Assembly: GCA_034231615.1 (NCBI GenBank)
Contig: CM067317.1
Span: 50,054,282-50,118,281, forward strand
Direction of reading: 5' to 3'
Source of the DNA: Meghimatium bilineatum
Lineage: Eukaryota; Mollusca; Gastropoda; Stylommatophora; Philomycidae
Length of the DNA: 64,000 bases
Of this stretch, positions 37,801 to 52,800 are shown piece after piece; the first letter of the stretch is position 1; the number at the start of each line of letters is the position of its first letter. Position numbers and translations under genes: made by a program. The notes beneath the pieces are model-generated. The model worked only from the letters and a program-made list of their open reading frames with translations. It searched no databases and was not told the origin of the DNA.

Positions 37801-40800
37801 TTTTATTTACATTTATTCATATTTGGCAACTTATCCTTATTAGTCAAACTTTTTTACACTATTTTTAAATTTGACCTGTCAGATGACAGTTTGTGCTGTA
37901 GTTCTAAACTATTATCAATTACTGTCTACTTACAAATTACCCACTAATGTTAATATCATCCAACAAATTACCCGCTAATGTTAATATCATCCAACAAATT
38001 ACCCGCTAATGTTAATATCATCCAACAAATTACCCGCTAATGTTAATATCATCCAACAAATTACCCACTAATGTTAATATCATCCAACAAATTACCCGCT
38101 AATGTTAATATCATCCAACAAATTACCCACTAATGTTAATATCATCCAACAAATTACCCGCTAATGTTAATATCATCCAACAAATTACCCACTAATGTTA
38201 ATATCATCCAACAAATTACCCGCTAATGTTAATATCATCCAACAAATTACCCGCTAATGTTAATATCATCCAACAAATTACCCGCTAATGTTAATATCAT
38301 CCAACAAATTACCCGCTAATGTTAATATCATCCAACAAATTACCCGCTAATGTTAATATCATCCACAAAATAGAAATCTGACCTGAGGAGCAACCCTAGA
38401 GCATAAATAGTTGTGGACTGATGTAATTCTTGGGTGCATTATCCTATTTCTTGGTTACTCAACACTAATAATCATAACAATGTATTCTTTTTCTGTTAGT
38501 TTCTGATAGTCAGCACTCTAAATACAGAGATGAGTCAGTGAACCTGACCCTCTCTTGGTCTTCACAGGTGATCCATATTTCTGTCTACTCCCATATTCTG
38601 GAGATAGGTGTAAAACCTCAATAAACACACGCATTTCTGTTAGATGTGATCAAAGTTCTGAAGGTAATTTTTTTGTATTCATAAATAAAAAAAGAGTAAT
38701 GTAGTATAGACACTATTATGGAGGTTGGAATGTTGGAGATTTACTGAACATCATGTCCAAATTCTTCACTTTCCATATTTTATGTTTGAGAAGGATCCTG
38801 CATATAGTTTGGCCAGTATTATTTGTTCTGCATGCATCTAATAATTCTGAAAGTTTGCAGATGTGGGATGTACTATGCAAGGAAACATACTCTGCGGAAA
38901 AAAACTGTTAATAAGATTGGCACATGGAGGTAAGTAAAATTTGGAAGACCAATGATTAAACTTGTTTTCTCCAAGTGTTCATTCTTAAATTACTACTGGG
39001 GTTTTCTTGTAGCAGGACAATGATTTAGAGATAGACCTAATTTCCAGAAAATGAAGTGTGTTACAAGTTTATTTGCACCAATGGCCAGACACATCCAACT
39101 TCAAAAGTAGACCCAAGATTAATTGAAGGAGAACCTGAAAAAAATGAACAGAAGGCAATGGGACAAAAACTGCAACAAAGCACACAGATAATGACAGAAA
39201 GAAATAGAGGCTTTTCTTGCTTCTCTAAGCATCAAGGGTAATAGGCTAGAAGAAGGTGGAAGCAAAACACCAAAATAATCTAGTTACTCACTTGATATTT
39301 GTTGGACTAGGGACCCACCGGGCACAGTACATGTTGGTTCTGTTGTTAGGAAGTCTCAATCTCAAAGTCAGAGTTATTGGATCAGTTATGTAACCCTCAA
39401 GAATTTTCTCATTATCAGAGACAACCAACTGAAAGATCTGGCTATTGACAGTCATTGGGCGACTTGTACGTCTGTAAATATTAGAAATGTAGCTCATTAC
39501 AAATAGATAAAAGTAAACATTATACATTAGCAAGGGCAAGAAGTAGTTGTAGTGACAGCAGTTGTAACACGCATGTGGTTGCGTCTGTGGGTCTCAACAA
39601 TGGCCCACTAGACATACCATCCATGCAACAGAAAACCTTAGTGGATGACATGCCGTTATATTGAGGTTATCTTCTTATAGAAACTTCATGGCATGTAATC
39701 TATACAGTTATGATTTTGTTTTGTTGTTGAAATGTTTTTCATGTTTGCCTGAATATATATGTATGCACCCTCTGTGGTTGGGAAGGAGCCAGAGATGTAC
39801 CGTGCAGCACTGAGGAGGAGGAAACTGACATCACTGTTTTTCCTATGGCTGAGGCCCATCATAGAGGCACAGTGACTCAGGACGTGACAATCTTTTTGAC
39901 GTGAACATTTGGTTGCATGCCTGGAGCTATAGAGAAGTTTGGCATAACCAGTAGTCAATTGGTGGCGGGAATGAGCACAGTGAACCCTATCTTGGCTACA
40001 GTGGCTAGGCGCAGTGCATAGGTTGAAACCTACCTTCCTGGAGGTGTGATAGTTATTCTCTGGCTCTGTCCCGGGGTGGGCCGAAAATCCACAGGCTTCC
40101 CAGCAATATAATGCTATCTAATGGCATTAGGTCAAAGGGCATGAGCCCATGGACCGCTGGATCAGCAACCAACCAATAAGTTGTAATGAAATTATCATTG
40201 TAATGACAGTAGTTTACTGATAGTGGTTGTACTGTAGTAGTTTTAATGAATGTAGTAGTTGTAATGGTTGAAGCAATAATTAAGTGATAGTATTTGTATA
40301 ATTAAGTAACATAGGAGGTTTGGGGGTAAGGTTGGCCACCCCATCTTCCCTTGATGTGAAGCCTGCTGGAGACCCATGTCTGGACTACTGGGAGAGAATC
40401 AATCCTTTTATCTACAGCATGCATCAAGATTGCAAGAAAGTCACAGCAAAGTCCTCTCCATACTAGATAATAGGTATTAATCATAACTGCAGCAAAACTG
40501 TAATCCAACCAACTGGAGAAACTTCAAACAGGTTAATGAAGTTCTGCTAATCACTGCTAACACACACAAATCAATATTTCGACCAAGAAGCCTTTATCAA
40601 AAACACAAGTCAACACTTGATGAGTAAGAATCAGCACTGTCTGTGGGCTGTCAGAAACACAAATATTGCAATTTCTTACTTGTCATGTGTTGTGTTCTTG
40701 ATAAAGTTATTTTGGTCGAAATGTTGATTTGTGTGTATTGTCATGTGTTACCAGTGATTAGCAAAACATTATTAACAAGTTACAAGTTTCTCCATAGTAG

Positions 40801-43800
40801 ATTACCATCTCACGGCACTTCACCCTATATCTACATTGAGTAAAACTGTCATCTGATACTTGAAAAAGCTCTGGAAAATGTCCCTCATAAAAAATCAATG
40901 CCTGTGAAACAAAAATCAGGAACTTTAAAACTCCACTGTCTGGCACAGGAACAAGAATGACAAACTCATACGCCTTCAGGGTTCTACCTGCAATGCCATA
41001 TATAGGATATGCTTCAGTAATTATATATTATGTTGTGTTAATTGTTAGATGTAATTCTTTGTACTTACCTGATTGTAGAATCTGTGTTCATTGAAACATG
41101 CTTGCCAAAATCTCTGTAGACCACATAGCCAAAGTATGCTTTCATGGAGTCTGGGTCAGGTAAGGAACCTGAGAAAACATAACTACTGTTGAACAATTGT
41201 TGCAAAATCCTACGAGTCAAGATAATTATTTTTCTTTATGGAAGCCACAGTAGCACTGATTACTCATTCCAGTTGAACATAACTTTTTTCCACAGTACCC
41301 CATTTCCCTCAATTTTTTCTTTGTTTCAGGAAATGGGCACCAGAATACATCTGAGAAAGTAAAGACAGCAAGCATGATACTGATCACATCATCCCCCAGT
41401 AGTATATCAATTCTCACAGAAAAATACAGACCTAACATGTTATTCCCTGCTCATATGTTGCGGGCGCAAAAGGGGAACAAAAGAATAGCAGCACTGTTTA
41501 CCTTCCATGAATATCATAAGAGAAAACTAAGGAGGTTATGTGGTGGAGTTGGCCGACACATACCATATAGGGTCAAAGTGATCCAGAAGACATGCTGAAG
41601 TCAGTTGCCGAAAAGTGCAGATATTGCAGCAAATCTGTAAACCATTTTACAATGCATTCTGTTCTCCAGATTACATCCTGCTAATTTTCAGGAATTTGAG
41701 AACGAATGTAGAAGAAGAAGATATTAGCAATACATGATAATGATATGAAGAGACAGGTCTCTTATTCATCATCATCATACATCCTGAAATGTATTATATT
41801 GCATAGCATTCTTTTACCAAGGCTGTGTTATTTGCATTTTTGTATGAGACATCTTCTGCCAACATCTCCATTAACATTAACCATATATCTCCTACTCCTG
41901 TTGCTATGCATTTCAATGGTGCTAATCATCTTGTTGCCCGTGACATCCAGGTCTCTGCAATCAAATCATGTTCCACTGACGATAGTTCTAGGTGTGCACT
42001 TGAAAATTTTTATATTTCAGAAGGCATCTTTAAGTTATTTGGTCTTAATACAAATAATTCATTCATTTAGGTTGGGTCGGGATGTGAGGAGGCATCTTGT
42101 GTTGTCATTCATGTTTTTAATTTGTGTCACTATGATAGTATGTGAAGTATTCGTGTACATATGCAATCGCTGCTTTGGATTTTTCTGTTCTTAACCGATT
42201 CCTCCTTAGAGTGGCGCGGAGTCGCCTCTATATGCTGACCCCTAGAGCGGCGAGGAGTCGCTTTTTTACGTGTACCGTTGCGATCGATAGTACATTTTTA
42301 GTTTCCACCGGATCTATCAAAAACCATGACCATTGCGCAGATCTGTGGTTTAGCTTCCTTTTTAGTTTTTGCTTCCTTTTTTTGGTTTAGCTTTCTTTGA
42401 AATTTTAGACCCAGTTTTTGAAATGGAAGATATTATTCGTATGTATACTGATGTGACCGGCCGCAGTTACGATGGAAATATGCACGATGCATGTGATTTA
42501 CATGCTGTAGAAGATGTTGAAAGCGACGTTGTAGTTCCTATATTCGATTTCGATAGTGATTCGGACGAGGACGAAATTAGCGACACTAATAGTAGAGTCA
42601 TGAATGCCGACAGGAGTGACAAAATTTTTCCTGTGGAAGTCGAGAACTTTATTGAAAACATTGGCCCTGTGCATGCTCTTGATGCGAATGCTACTCCTTT
42701 TGATTACTTTAGTCTCATCGTCAATGAGGAGTTTTATCAATTTGCAGCAGATCAGACCAATTTGTACGCAACACAGCGTCAAGAACTAGCAAGAAAAGAA
42801 GACACATACTGGTCACCCGTAACTGCCAGCGTAATAAAACTTTTTTCCATATTTACATCGTGATGGGCATACATGTATTGCCTGAGTATAGCATGTATTG
42901 GAGTACAGATGACAGGCTCAATGTTCCAGGTATATCATCAAGCTTGGGTAAAAATAGATTTGAGAAAATATCTCAATATTTTCATCTGAATGATTCTTCT
43001 AGGCAACATCCCAAAGGCCACAAAGATTATGACTCCCTATATAAAGTCAGATCATTTCTGGATATGGTCAAAAGGAATATTGCTTCTGTTTTCTCTCCTG
43101 GAAAGAACATAAGCATTGATGAAGCTATGATAGCTTACAATGGTCATCTTTCCTTCAAGCAGTACACCCATGGGGGATCAAGGTCTGGTGTGCGGCCGAC
43201 TCTGCAACACGTTATCTGTTAGACATTGATGGCTATGTTGGCAAAGTTCTGGAACCAATGCCACATGGATCTGGACATTATGTTGTCACTAAATTATGTC
43301 GGCCTTTCTTTGGAAAGAATCACCATATTTTTTATGACAATTATTTTTCATCTGTTCAGCTGGCAAATGATCTGTTGCAAAACAAATCATACTCATGTTC
43401 CACGATACGGCCAAATCGCAAGGGATGGCCAGATGCTTTCAAACCTAAGAGTACCAAATCTATGAAGAGAGGTGATATGCAGTATAGGCAGCAAGGTAAC
43501 ACAGTGGCCACTGTTTGGAGAGACAAGAGATCTGTATCCATTCTGAGTACAAACAAAACACCAGGTCTCACAACTGTGGCATGTCGTACCCCACACGGAA
43601 AAATAGATTTGCAGATACCATCCCCAGTTGCTGTCTACAATCAGTCTATGGGAGGAGTAGACAGATTTGACCAACTCTGTTCCTATTACCCTGTGGGCAG
43701 GAAATCTGTCAAATGGTGGAGGTACATGTTTCGCTTCCTCCTGCAAACTGCCATCATCAACAGCTCCATCCTTCACTCTTGTTCCCATCGACCCCACCCG

Positions 43801-46800
43801 AAGGAAAAGAATGTTGCACAGATAGCCTTCAGATTGAGTTTGAGCTCAGCTTTCTTGTGGCAACATATCAAAGAAAAGGAAGGCTCCCACCAATCATGCT
43901 GCAACTTCGGGTGTCGGTAACAATAACGTGCTTGAGCACAGGCCTATTCGTATGGTAGGGAACAAAAGGGCATGTTTCTGGTGTGTGAAGAACCGGCAGC
44001 ATGGAAGCAGAAACAGGGCACATGAGACCGTCTATGGTTGTAGTTTGTGTCAGATTTGGCTGGGCAAAGGAGAATGTATCTCGCAGTATCATGCAACATT
44101 GACAAGTTGACTACTGATGAGTCCAGATACTTTTCCTGTGCTGAAAATATAGTTAAAAATTTTTTCCCCCTCATTATTCAAACTTTAACAGTTTATTCTT
44201 TTGGAATGTATAAGTGTTAGATTATTGTTGGTATAGTTTCCTGTGAGACTGTTCATTTTTCTGTTTATCTGCCAAGTCTGAGTGTGATAGGACAGACAGT
44301 TTTAAAGAAAATGCATTTTTAATATCATCATATCAACAATTTGGAGGAGTTATGCCCCTTGTGTTAGGGATGGGGGATTGGCAATTGGGAAATCTCATAG
44401 GGGTGATAGGGTTAAATGTCTGCAATCAAGTCTTTGTAATTTTACTGTTATATTTATATTTATCATCTGTATTCATCTTGAGAAAGACTGTAAAGTTGAA
44501 ATGTTGATTTAGTCTGTTTTGTATACTGTCATCTAAATTTCTGTGTGTCCTTTTGTCTGTTTGTGAACAGTAAAACGAACTACATTGTGTTCTAAGTAAG
44601 CAAATAAGCACGACTATACACAAATAACAAAGTTTGTGAGAATAAATGCAGCCAATAGAATCCAGATAAAACTAGGTGAAGATGTGGAGAAAAACATTGA
44701 TAGAGAGGGGGGGGGGGGCATGTGGACACCAAAATAAAGATACATACGGCAAAATATTTTCAGGATGAACTATGTGAATATCAAATGAAATTAAATCATC
44801 TAGAAAACTGAGAATATTTAACTGCAGTTTCAGTTTAAACATATTACAATTACATAGTTCCAATATAAGACTATTTAAAATAACACAATTCAATTCTCAG
44901 ACAAATTTCAATTACAAAGTTCCACTCTAAGACTAAGCAGAACTGCAATTACACAGCTTCAATATAAGACTATTTACAATTACACAGCTTCAATATAAGA
45001 CTATTTACAATTACACAGCTTCACTATAAGACTAGTTACAATTACACTACTTCAATAATTACAATTAGACAGCTAATTACACACTAATTACAATTACACT
45101 GCTTTAATATAAGATTAATTACAATTAGACAGCTTCAATATAGGGCTAGTTACAATTACACAGCTTCAATATAGGGCTAGTTACAATTATACAGCCCAAT
45201 CTAAGACTAATTACAACTACACATCTTCAATCTAAGACTAGTTACAATTACACAGCTTCAATCTAAGACTAGTACAATCAACAGCTGACAACACAAAAAA
45301 TACAGTGAAGTATACTCTCTTCAGTCAGTATAAACAAAAAGAACTTTAAAATATTGGAAAACTAGTGTAAACAAACTTAGAGATGGATAACTCTTACCAG
45401 AAGCTTGTGGACGGAATAATGAAGGTGGGAATGTCACAGCCGCTTCCTTATCCACTGATCCTTTTTTGACATTGTTATCATACTTAGGTATAGTAGCCCC
45501 AGAGAAGTTATAAATGTTGATCCAGTCTGCTCCCAACACTAAATGTACACAGAAACAGTACATATTCAAATATGGAATACTTTTTATACATTGTATTCTT
45601 TAGATTTTGTTATTGGTTATAGATAAGATAAGATAGCTGGTTATGAATACATGTTTAGTGCTGAAGACGGAGGCAACCAGCCAAAAGGCGCACAGATAAT
45701 CAGGTTGCCACGCATAAAACACAATGGAAACATGTCTGCATCTAATAAATGTTATGGTGCCTGCCCTGTGGCGGACGTTCAGGCAGGGACGGTGCCGGGC
45801 CCTATACCTCGAAAGGGCCCAACCTCAGTTACTGGAAGTCCTTCTCAATTGCCCCGAGGAGCCAGGAGGCAAGGGAATAGAGCTACTGGCCAAACAAACA
45901 GACGACCAATAAAAATAATGCACTGGAATGCTGAGGGTGTCAACAGTAAAAGAGATGGATACAGCAAAAAATTGGAACTTGAAAATGTCCTCAGTGAAGA
46001 ACAAGTTAATATTTGCTGTATCCAAGAAACACACCTCAGCAGCGACATAGCCTTCAAAATCAGAGGCTACCAGTGCTACCGATCTGACCGAAAAGACAGG
46101 CGAAAGGGTGGAATTCTGACACTAGTTAAAAACAATATCAGCGCATGTCAGCTGGAAGTATACATGGACGGGGCAGAATACCAGATGCTCCACATAAAAA
46201 CAGACAGTGCAGAATTCCATCTCCTGAACTACTACTGCCCAAATGATAAACCATTGGCACTAGACACAATTCCAGATAAAGAAAGGCTTATGGTGTGTGG
46301 TGACTTCAACAGCCACTCTCAGAGCTGGGGCTACGATCATATCGACAAGAGAGGTGAGGAACTTGAGAGCTGGCAGGATGAAAATAATCTCATTCTTATT
46401 AACCAGCCAGCTGACTCACCAACCTTCTACTCGAGAGCATGGCACACCACCTCTACACCAGACCTGGCATTCTACTCACCAGTCCTGGAATGGAACATCA
46501 CACGTGTCGTTGGAAAGCAGCTTGGGGGTAGTGACCACAGACCAGTATTTCTGGAAATTCACAATGAATATACCAAGGACAGCAGCACGCTCACTAGGTG
46601 GAACTATAAGAGGGCAGACTGGAAAATGTACCAGCATTTAACCAGTGTTCTAGCTAAGGACATGAACTTGGACAAAGACATCAATAGAGCAGTGAGTGAA
46701 TTTAATAGATGTATACTACATGCTGCTAGTAAAACCATACCCAGGGGGGCACGCAAAAACTACAAACCCTACTGGAATGATGAACTGGAAAAGCTGCAAA

Positions 46801-49800
46801 ATGAGATGGAAACATCTAGAAAGCAGGCTGAGAACAGACCTAGCCAAGAACATCACAACAAATATCAGCAAACAAAGGCTAAATTTCAAAGAGCCAAGTT
46901 ACAAGCCAGACGGAACAGCTGGAAAGAAAAAACAGAGTCGCTGAACCTAGAAAGAGATACTAGGAAATTATGGAAACTTGTAAAACAACTAAATGATGAA
47001 GGTACAGGGAGAAATACCAGGATCACACTTTATAAAGATAAAAACATTTTAACAGGTAAACATGCAGCTGATTATTTTGCAGATTCCTTTGCAGAAGACA
47101 ATAACATCAAAGTCAGCCCAGACAAACAACAGGAGGTTCGAGCGAACCAGCAAAACATTGGACAAGACGAACCTATACCTGAAGTCATGGAGGCACCAAT
47201 CACAATGAGAGAACTGGAGCATGCAATATCCAAATTAAAAATGAAAAAGTCCCCTGGAGCTGATGGAGTGTCCAATGAAATGATTAGAAACCTGGGAATT
47301 GCAGCAAGAGCAAAGCTGCTGCAAATCTTTAACACAAGCTGGTCCACAGGTAATGTACCACAGGCGTGGAGAGAAGCAATAATGATACCACTCCTCAAAT
47401 CAGGAAAAGATGGCAACACAGTCTCCAACTACAGGCCCATCAGCCTCACAAGCTGTTTATGCAAAACAATGGAACGCATTATCAATCTTAGGATGCAGTG
47501 GTACCTTGAAAGTGAAAACCTTCTGGTATCACAGCAAGCAGGTTTCAGACAGTGCTACTCTACTGAAGATCAGGCAACCTACCTCTCCCAAGAGATTGAG
47601 GATGCCTTCCAAGATAAGAAACTGGTACTAGCAGCATGGATAGACCTTAGGAAAGCATTTGATAAGGTCTGGAAAGAAGGGCTCCTAAAGAAATTGCGAA
47701 ATTGCAGGGTTAGCTCAAGAATGTACAAATGGGTAAAAGCATACCTGCATAATAGAAGAGCCAGGGTACAATTAGATGGTCGCAAAAGCAAGAAAGTCCT
47801 ACTGCGTCATGGAGTCCCCCAGGGAGGAGTCCTGTCACCCACACTTTTCTTGGTTTACATCAATGACCTAGTTGCTGAACTACCACACGGGATCAAAGTG
47901 GCAATGTATGCTGACGACCTGGTGATCTGGTGCACGGAAGAACATGCGACAGTGGCCACTAAACAAATACAAAGAGCTATCGATGCCCTAACCTTATGGG
48001 CAAATAGATGGTGTGTCAGCATTAACACAGATAAGTGCAGCACTACACTCTTTACCCTCTCACCAAAACAAAAAGCCGGTCATATCAAGATAGACGGAGA
48101 GCTCTTGAAAGAAGACAAACAACCAACATACCTCGGAGTTACTTTTGATGATAAGCTGACATGGAAGCAGCACATAAACAAAGCAACAACAAAAGCCAGG
48201 AGGAAGTTAGCTATCCTGAGAAAACTAAGTGGAACCACATGGGGAGCCAGTGGGAATATACTCAGTAAAGTTTACCAGCAAGGCATAAGACCACACCTGG
48301 AATATGGTTCAGCTGCGTGGTGTCCTGCATCAAACACCACATTACAAGATCTAGATAAAGTGCAAAACCAGGCACTTAGAATAATGTTGGGAGCAATGAA
48401 ATCAACACCCATAGCAGAGATGCAGAAAATGGGAAGAATGCAAACACTTGGCGAACGCAGAGACACAAAAGTACTAATTCAAGCGGAAAAGTTTCAGTGT
48501 ATGCCAAGTCATCCAATGAAGGAAAGATTCCAAAACCTAGCAATGGGGCGACTGAAAAGAAGCAGCTTTATCCATCAAGCTAAACGACTCCGTAGACAAC
48601 TTACAGACCTACCTGAAGTTGACAGCCACTTAAGGTCTGTACCAGAACAAACCCCATGGAGTGAAAGGCATGGAATGCCAATATACATTCAGACCCATGT
48701 GAAAGGAATACTAAGCGAGGACGAACAGAACAGTGTGCAGCGGAGGACAGTCACCCTCAGTTTCCTGGACGAGGAATATCCACAAGATATATGGGTCAGA
48801 GTATACACAGATGGGTCAGCACAGAATGCTGTGAGGAATGGAGGTGCAGGTGTATATATAGAATATCCACACAAGCCTAGAGATACAATCAGAACACCGA
48901 CAGGAAAATTCTGCAATAATTATGATGCAGAAATCCAGGCAATTACTGTGGCAGCTAAAAAACTGCTGAACTCCAACTCTGACCTACAGCCTGTGGTATT
49001 CCTGACAGATGCAAGGTCAGTGCTTCAAGCTCTCCAGTCTGGAAAACTAACAGACTTGAAAAAACTACTTAGCGAATTGTCTTACCAGTATAGGGTAACC
49101 ATGCAGTGGATACCCTCTCACTGTGGAATACCAGGAAATGAAAAAGCAGACCAACTGGCTAAGGAAGGTGCTGCCGAAGATCAACCAGATATACCAATCA
49201 CCTACCATCAGAAAAAACAGATGATCAAGTCAATAAGAAAGCCACAAACACCAACACAAGATGACTATCACATTATGAACAGATCAGAACAAGTTATAAT
49301 TCTACGTCTCAGAACAGGACACAACCGACTCCGCAGTCACATGTATACAAAGTTCAAGATTGGCAACACGGCCATGTGTACATGTGGACAGGCAGTACAG
49401 AGTGCCAAACATATACTTCAAGAGTGTTCTGAGCATGAAACGCTGAGGCAGACATATTGGCCAGAGGAAACAACACTGGAATCAAAGCTCTATGGGACAC
49501 TGTATGAACTACAAAAGACAGTGAGTTTTATTAAGGAGACAGAATTGCAGATATAGACATGTTTCAAGTGAACGAAAGAAGAAGAAGAATACATGTTGTG
49601 GACATTATTCTTATTGCTAAGATGTCTAGTCAGAGGGTGACCAGAATAGTCTGATTATTATCACCTGCAGCACTGTACTCTGTAGCATTGGTGTAATTAC
49701 TCAAACTAACCTAGAACATAGTTAGTTAGTCGTAGTATCATCATCACTGCAAACTGGACATGTCCATAGTTGCTCCGATCTCTCCTTGAGTGTATCCGGC

Positions 49801-52800
49801 ATTACACTTCTGCTGACAGTACCGGTCCATGCTGGTTGACCATCATTCTTTTGCACCCTCCAAAATGTTCACCTCTAGCAACACCGCATTTCAATCCCTG
49901 ATCTTTAATCCTGGCCATTGAAAAGGAATTATCATCCACATTAGTCTCACTCTCACGTGTTATATCTCTTAAGGAGTTCAAAATGTCAGTGCGATCCATT
50001 GCCCCATTGCCCTGTGCCACAATCGCGCATGATGCCAGTTGATCCGCTCTTTCATTGCCTCGAACGCCCACATGTCCCGGCATGAAAATAAATGTAACCA
50101 CTTTCAAGCTCGCCTTTCTCAAGGCCTCAATCCACTGTTCGCAAACGAGACCCACTTGTACCTTCTTAATCATACTCATAGTCACTCAAGATGCAGACAT
50201 ACGTTACCTTCTGTGTGCGTAGCCACTCAAATGCCTTGGTCACCGCCATAGTCTCCATGGTCATACTACACGTAGTGACCGCAAAGGTACCACTTTCCTC
50301 CTTGATCATTTTACCTGGTCACTGAGCTGTAAAGGCCAAAGCACTGCGATCATGCCTAATTACAGATCCATCAGTGTATATAATCACATCCCCCTCGTTG
50401 GTATTCTCACTGATTAAAGCCTGCACTTCTTTCTCCACAGCTGTGGGACACCATTCTCTGCATTCCCTGCTAAGTGATATTACTACTCTCAAACAAGTTT
50501 TGAAATCTGTGGGTAGACCTATCCATTCCGCACCTACTGCCACATCCTGCAATCTGCACACGCTTTGTATGACATCCTCAGCACGTCCCATCCACGACCT
50601 TCCTCTCTTAAGTCTGCTGCCTTTAACTTTCTGTATTTCGGAATGCAACGGGTGTTCCTTATCCGCATATATTTGAAGGTACGCCCGTGCACGGCAATAC
50701 TGTAATCTATGCTCAGCTGTTGTACAGTCAAGTAGGTATCGCATAGCTCTTGTCGATGTGTCTCTTGTGCATCCCAGTATGATACGCATTGCTGCATTCT
50801 GTATTCTATCCAGTCTTTCGATCTGAGTTTGGCAGAGAGTCAGAATTGCCAGTGCATATTCCACCACAGCCACAACCAAACCCTGGTACAAAAGAAATAA
50901 CAATCTCTGCTCACACTGCACAGCAGCCATAACCTTCATTGCTGCTAAGCCTTTGCCTGCCCTTATGATAACATGGTCAACATGTTCCCTGAAACGCATG
51001 CTTCTGTCAAAAAACACACCCAGATATCTCATTGTGCTAGTTCTTTCTAAAATTTTCCCGGACAACAAAACTTGTGGCATGGGTGTCTTTACCATGTGAT
51101 TATTCAAGGAAAACCATGTCACGAATGCCTTAGAGGGATTAACCACTACTCCTGTATCTCGACACCAATTTGTCAGTCTGTCCAGCTCCTTCTGTAGTTC
51201 CACGACGCACTCTTCTCGATTTCTGCCCTGTCTATACACCAGGATATCATCGGCATATGACATCGTTCTGCCAACACCTGTGATTTGATTGCCAGTGATA
51301 TGTACTGTGTATACATTGAAAAGTACAGGAGATAGAGGTGATCCCTGTGGCAGACCAGGGCTAATAACCGTTGATGCAGATATCCAGTTACCACACTTAA
51401 GAACTACTATCCTATGCATCAGGGCGACGCCAACCCACCGCACGACAAAAGGATTAACTGCAAGATTTAACAGCTGGTGCATCAAGATATCCAAGGACAC
51501 CCTATTGTATGCATCCTCAAGGTCTATTGCGACCGCACATGTCTCCATGCGCGAATCAAACCCCTCAAAAACATCCTGCGCAAATATGGCTGCATTCTCC
51601 CATGTCTTCTTTCCTGGGCGATACCCTCCTAACAATGTTGGTAAACACTTATTACTTTAAAGATAATACGATACCTTCCAGGCCACAATTTTTTCCAAAA
51701 GCTTGCCAATCGTATTCTGCTGTTATTATTCTGTAGCCTTGTATCCTGATGTGTTCCTTCCCAGGTTTGGGTAGTGGAATAATAGCTGTGCAACCAGTCT
51801 TCTTTCACTGTGCCCTTTAGAAGGCTATTATTGAACATATCAGCCAACTCTCCCAACTCCTCATCCGTTCTCCGACTAATGTCATCATATCTAATGCCAT
51901 CTGGCCCTGGTGCTGTGTTTTTTGTACTTTTCAGCGCCTTCCTGATTTCTTCAACTGTGATTAGCATTTGGTTTTCCATGCTCAAGTTCTTACACGTATC
52001 TGTAATCGTTTTCCTGATTTCTTGATATGCCTCCAAATTTCTCTGACCAATTTGTGTGGTGTAGTGTGCCAGCAATGCCGCACCTTTTGTCTCGTCCGTC
52101 TTCTGCCAGACGGTATCGTCACTCTGGAAATCAGCAATAGTCACGCGTCTTGTCAGACCATTCATGGATTTGTGTAAACGCCAGAATAATTTTAGTGACT
52201 TTTCGCATGTGATCTCCTGGCAAAATTCATCCCATTTTGATGCCTTTTGACACCTAGAACATGAGACCTGGTACTCATTTTCTTGTGATTGGGTCAACCA
52301 CAAGAGTTTTCTTTCACAAATTACAAGTGAGTTCAAACTGTCTGTTTGCTTTTCAAGTGACTTAATCACTGCATTACTGCAACGTCAATCTTTGATTATT
52401 GACCAAACTAACTAGAAAAAAACAAAACACATGCTCAAATGTAATAAAAGTTGCGGCCTTGAACTTCATCAGTTATAACTGATTGTAAGAAGATGCAAGA
52501 AAATATCTCGAGGCCACAGAGATGTGGTTTTATAGAAAAATTTTGAAGATATCATGGACAGCTAAAAAGAGTAATACTATAAATCTACAACTGGTCAACT
52601 CAAATAGAGAACTTATTAACTGTATTAGGAGATGACAATCACAGTTTCTGGGTCATGTCATGCAAAGAGGTGGGTTGGAGAACAACGTAACAACTAGAAA
52701 GATCAAGGGTAAGAGAGATAGAGGAAGACAACATGAGAAAATGTTGGATGGCTTGAAAGCCTGGCATGATGCAGAATCATCATAAACTATATTTAAATGC

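Larger units (their letters stand above)
37366..39291. other. CELSR intron between GAIN B and GPS exons
   Basis: Contains a SINE-like copy (37432-37672), the 31 bp array (37933-38366) and a SINE variant (39003-39117). 38367-39002 shows nothing recognisable. Confidence 0.6.
41169..45397. other. CELSR intron hosting piggyBac copy
   Basis: SINE-like copy (41466-41731), piggyBac (42195-44411) and a tandem repeat (44895-45280). 41732-42190 and 44416-44894 show nothing else; a G12 run lies at 44707-44718. Confidence 0.6.

Noticed and set aside
37933..38366. Regular direct repeats as a CRISPR array
   Set aside because: Units are contiguous with no unique spacers, and the setting is an intron of an animal gene; it is a minisatellite.
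40758..40946. Possible extra CELSR exon on the minus strand
   Set aside because: The exons at 41069-41168 and 39292-39471 already join in phase with family-like sequence; this frame has no GAIN resemblance.
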